Of a DNA stretch of 64,000 bases, positions 63,261 through 64,000 are shown piece after piece (position 1 is the first letter of the stretch; each line of letters begins with the position of its first letter). The stretch lies in assembly GCF_008304605.1 (NCBI RefSeq), contig NZ_PIJY01000018.1, positions 58,751 to 122,750 on the forward strand. The letters run 5' to 3'. A program made the position numbers and the translations under genes. This DNA comes from Oceanobacillus polygoni (GTDB lineage: Bacteria > Bacillota > Bacilli > Bacillales > Amphibacillaceae). The notes under the pieces were generated by a model. It did no database searches and was not told where the DNA came from. It saw only the letters and a list, made by a program, of their open reading frames with translations.

Positions 63261-63291
63261 CAAGGTGCTCGTCACTTTCTTCTTTTTTTTA
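63253..63291. terminator. Terminator after suhB
   Basis: GAAAGTGAC pairs with GTCACTTTC around a 9-nt loop, followed by TTCTTTTTTTT. It overlaps the stop codon of the minus-strand ylaF. Confidence 0.85.
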
Positions 63292-63442
63292 GAGATAAAC
63301 CATAACCAAAGATTGCGAATCCGAGTATTAGGAATAATAAGATAAACCAAATATTGCGGAAAGCGATAGCGAGTCCAACAAGAAAGAACATCGCAACTAC
63401 AAGAATGGCTAATAAAAGCATTGGAATATTAATATTCTTCAT
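63272..63442 (-). CDS. ylaF: DUF5325 membrane protein YlaF
   Basis: 56-residue two-helix protein starting MKNINIPMLLLAILVVAMFFLVG, basic end LSLKKRRK. It matches the DUF5325/YlaF pattern, function unknown. ATG 63442 follows AGAGGTG. Confidence 0.8.
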   Translation of the reverse strand: MKNINIPMLLLAILVVAMFFLVGLAIAFRNIWFILLFLILGFAIFGYGLSLKKRRK

Positions 63443-63671
63443 ATAAGCACCTCTATTTCATTAAATAGTATATATGAAAAGTGCGTTTTCTTCAAAAAAT
63501 AGAAATATAGACTGCTTGTTTTATAACAAACATATAAGGATTACCCTTTTAATTAATAGATTTATTAGTTTATATGTATGATTTTATTAGTAAAGCTTCG
63601 CTTGTCAGTGGCAGGAATGTGAAAGATTTAGTATGATAATAGAAGAGCTTAGTGAATATTGGGGGATACAT

Positions 63672-63977
63672 ATGGATGGCTTTAGGTTTGTATTTGATTA
63701 TGTAGTAGAACGAAATGGGATAGAAAATATATTTTGGATATTTTATGTAATGAATTTTATTCTTTGCGCGATTGCTTATGAACTTGGATTTGCTCGTAAG
63801 CTGCCACTATCTAAAAAGGTTTTCGTATATATTCTATTGTTAATTGGAACGTATATATTAACGATTTTTACAACAGTGATGCGAATGCCAACAATTGAAA
63901 GTCTTATCGTCATTATTTTTATACTTGCTGTTTATAGAATTAGACTCCATTTCCAAAGAAAAGCAAATAATGAATAA
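63672..63977 (+). CDS. ylaH: YlaH-like membrane protein
   Basis: About 101 residues with three helices and the conserved YELGFARKLPLSKKVFVYILLL; close to B. subtilis YlaH (105). ATG 63672 is 7 nt after GGGGGA; an earlier ATG at 63633 would give 114 residues. In B. subtilis typA (ylaG) lies between ylaF and ylaH; here it is absent. Confidence 0.85.
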   Translation: MDGFRFVFDYVVERNGIENIFWIFYVMNFILCAIAYELGFARKLPLSKKVFVYILLLIGTYILTIFTTVMRMPTIESLIVIIFILAVYRIRLHFQRKANNE

Positions 63978-63980
63978 AAA

Positions 63981-64000
63981 AAACGCCGTCATCGGCGTTT
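63981..64000 (+). terminator. Terminator at the right edge
   Basis: AAACGCCG pairs with CGGCGTTT around TCAT; the T-tract is cut off by the end of the window. Confidence 0.75.

Overview
The window reads as chromosomal DNA of a low-GC, endospore-forming Bacillaceae. It carries spoVA genes, a Spo0E-like protein, a YjcZ-type peptide, SigA and SigB promoter patterns, strong GGAGG ribosome sites, frequent TTG/GTG starts and many Rho-independent terminators. Much of the gene order follows the Bacillus subtilis segment patA-ykyB-ykuE-darB-dapHL-ykuS-ykuV-yknUV-ktrC-rnjA/rpoY-def-ykyA-pdhABCD-sr1-yktAB-suhB-ylaFH. The gene set and A+T-rich, RCK/Ktr-rich character fit the Oceanobacillus/Virgibacillus group best; this is an inference. 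I see no rRNA, tRNA, CRISPR array, transposase or prophage gene.

Layout. 1-7 kb: end of an unknown acidic protein, a short-chain dehydrogenase, a type II NADH dehydrogenase (yumB-like), a VanW protein, a YceI protein, an M3 oligopeptidase, and thiT under a TPP riboswitch. 7-14 kb: a SigB-type stress protein, a transporter, glutamate dehydrogenase, then a cstA / cory-CC-star / ArsA-ATPase module. 14-19 kb: a MarR regulator divergent from a 14-TM drug exporter, a quinone-reductase-like enzyme, a secreted nuclease and a dicarboxylate/amino acid symporter. 19.4-23.3 kb: a compact seven-gene operon (DUF1657, lipoprotein, spoVAC, spoVAD, spoVAE, DUF1657, YetF/DUF421) with the composition of the spoVA2mob spore heat-resistance operon. 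23.4-32 kb: nfrA, lipoproteins, a dispersed GC-rich repeat, a KtrB/KtrD potassium channel, yjcZ, a membrane serine protease paired with a zinc-ribbon protein, and signal peptidase I.

32-52 kb is mostly the syntenic core: patA with dapH and dapL (acetylase branch of lysine/diaminopimelate synthesis), fbpB-like, ykyB, a Sco copper protein, the Tat-exported phosphoesterase ykuE, a zinc-responsive czrA-czcD pair, darB (c-di-AMP receptor), ykuS, ykuV, a heterodimeric ABC exporter (yknUV), ktrC, RNase J1 with RpoY, peptide deformylase and ykyA. 52.6-64 kb holds a second copy of the dispersed repeat, the pyruvate dehydrogenase operon, a lipoprotein, a polysaccharide deacetylase, the dual-function RNA SR1 with its SR1P peptide, yktA, yktB, a small coiled-coil protein, suhB, ylaF and ylaH.

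Most notable: (1) the cstA/cory-CC-star/ArsA module, which parallels the enterobacterial btsT-yjiX-yjiA set, with a cysteine-free ArsA next to a peptide ending in Cys-Cys-stop; (2) the spoVA2mob-like operon with no mobile element beside it; (3) two diverged copies of a 330-380 bp structured repeat with inverted ends; (4) an SR1/SR1P locus in the same window as rnjA; (5) a thiT leader whose alternative helices can be written out; (6) unannotated small ORFs, including two between def and rpoY.
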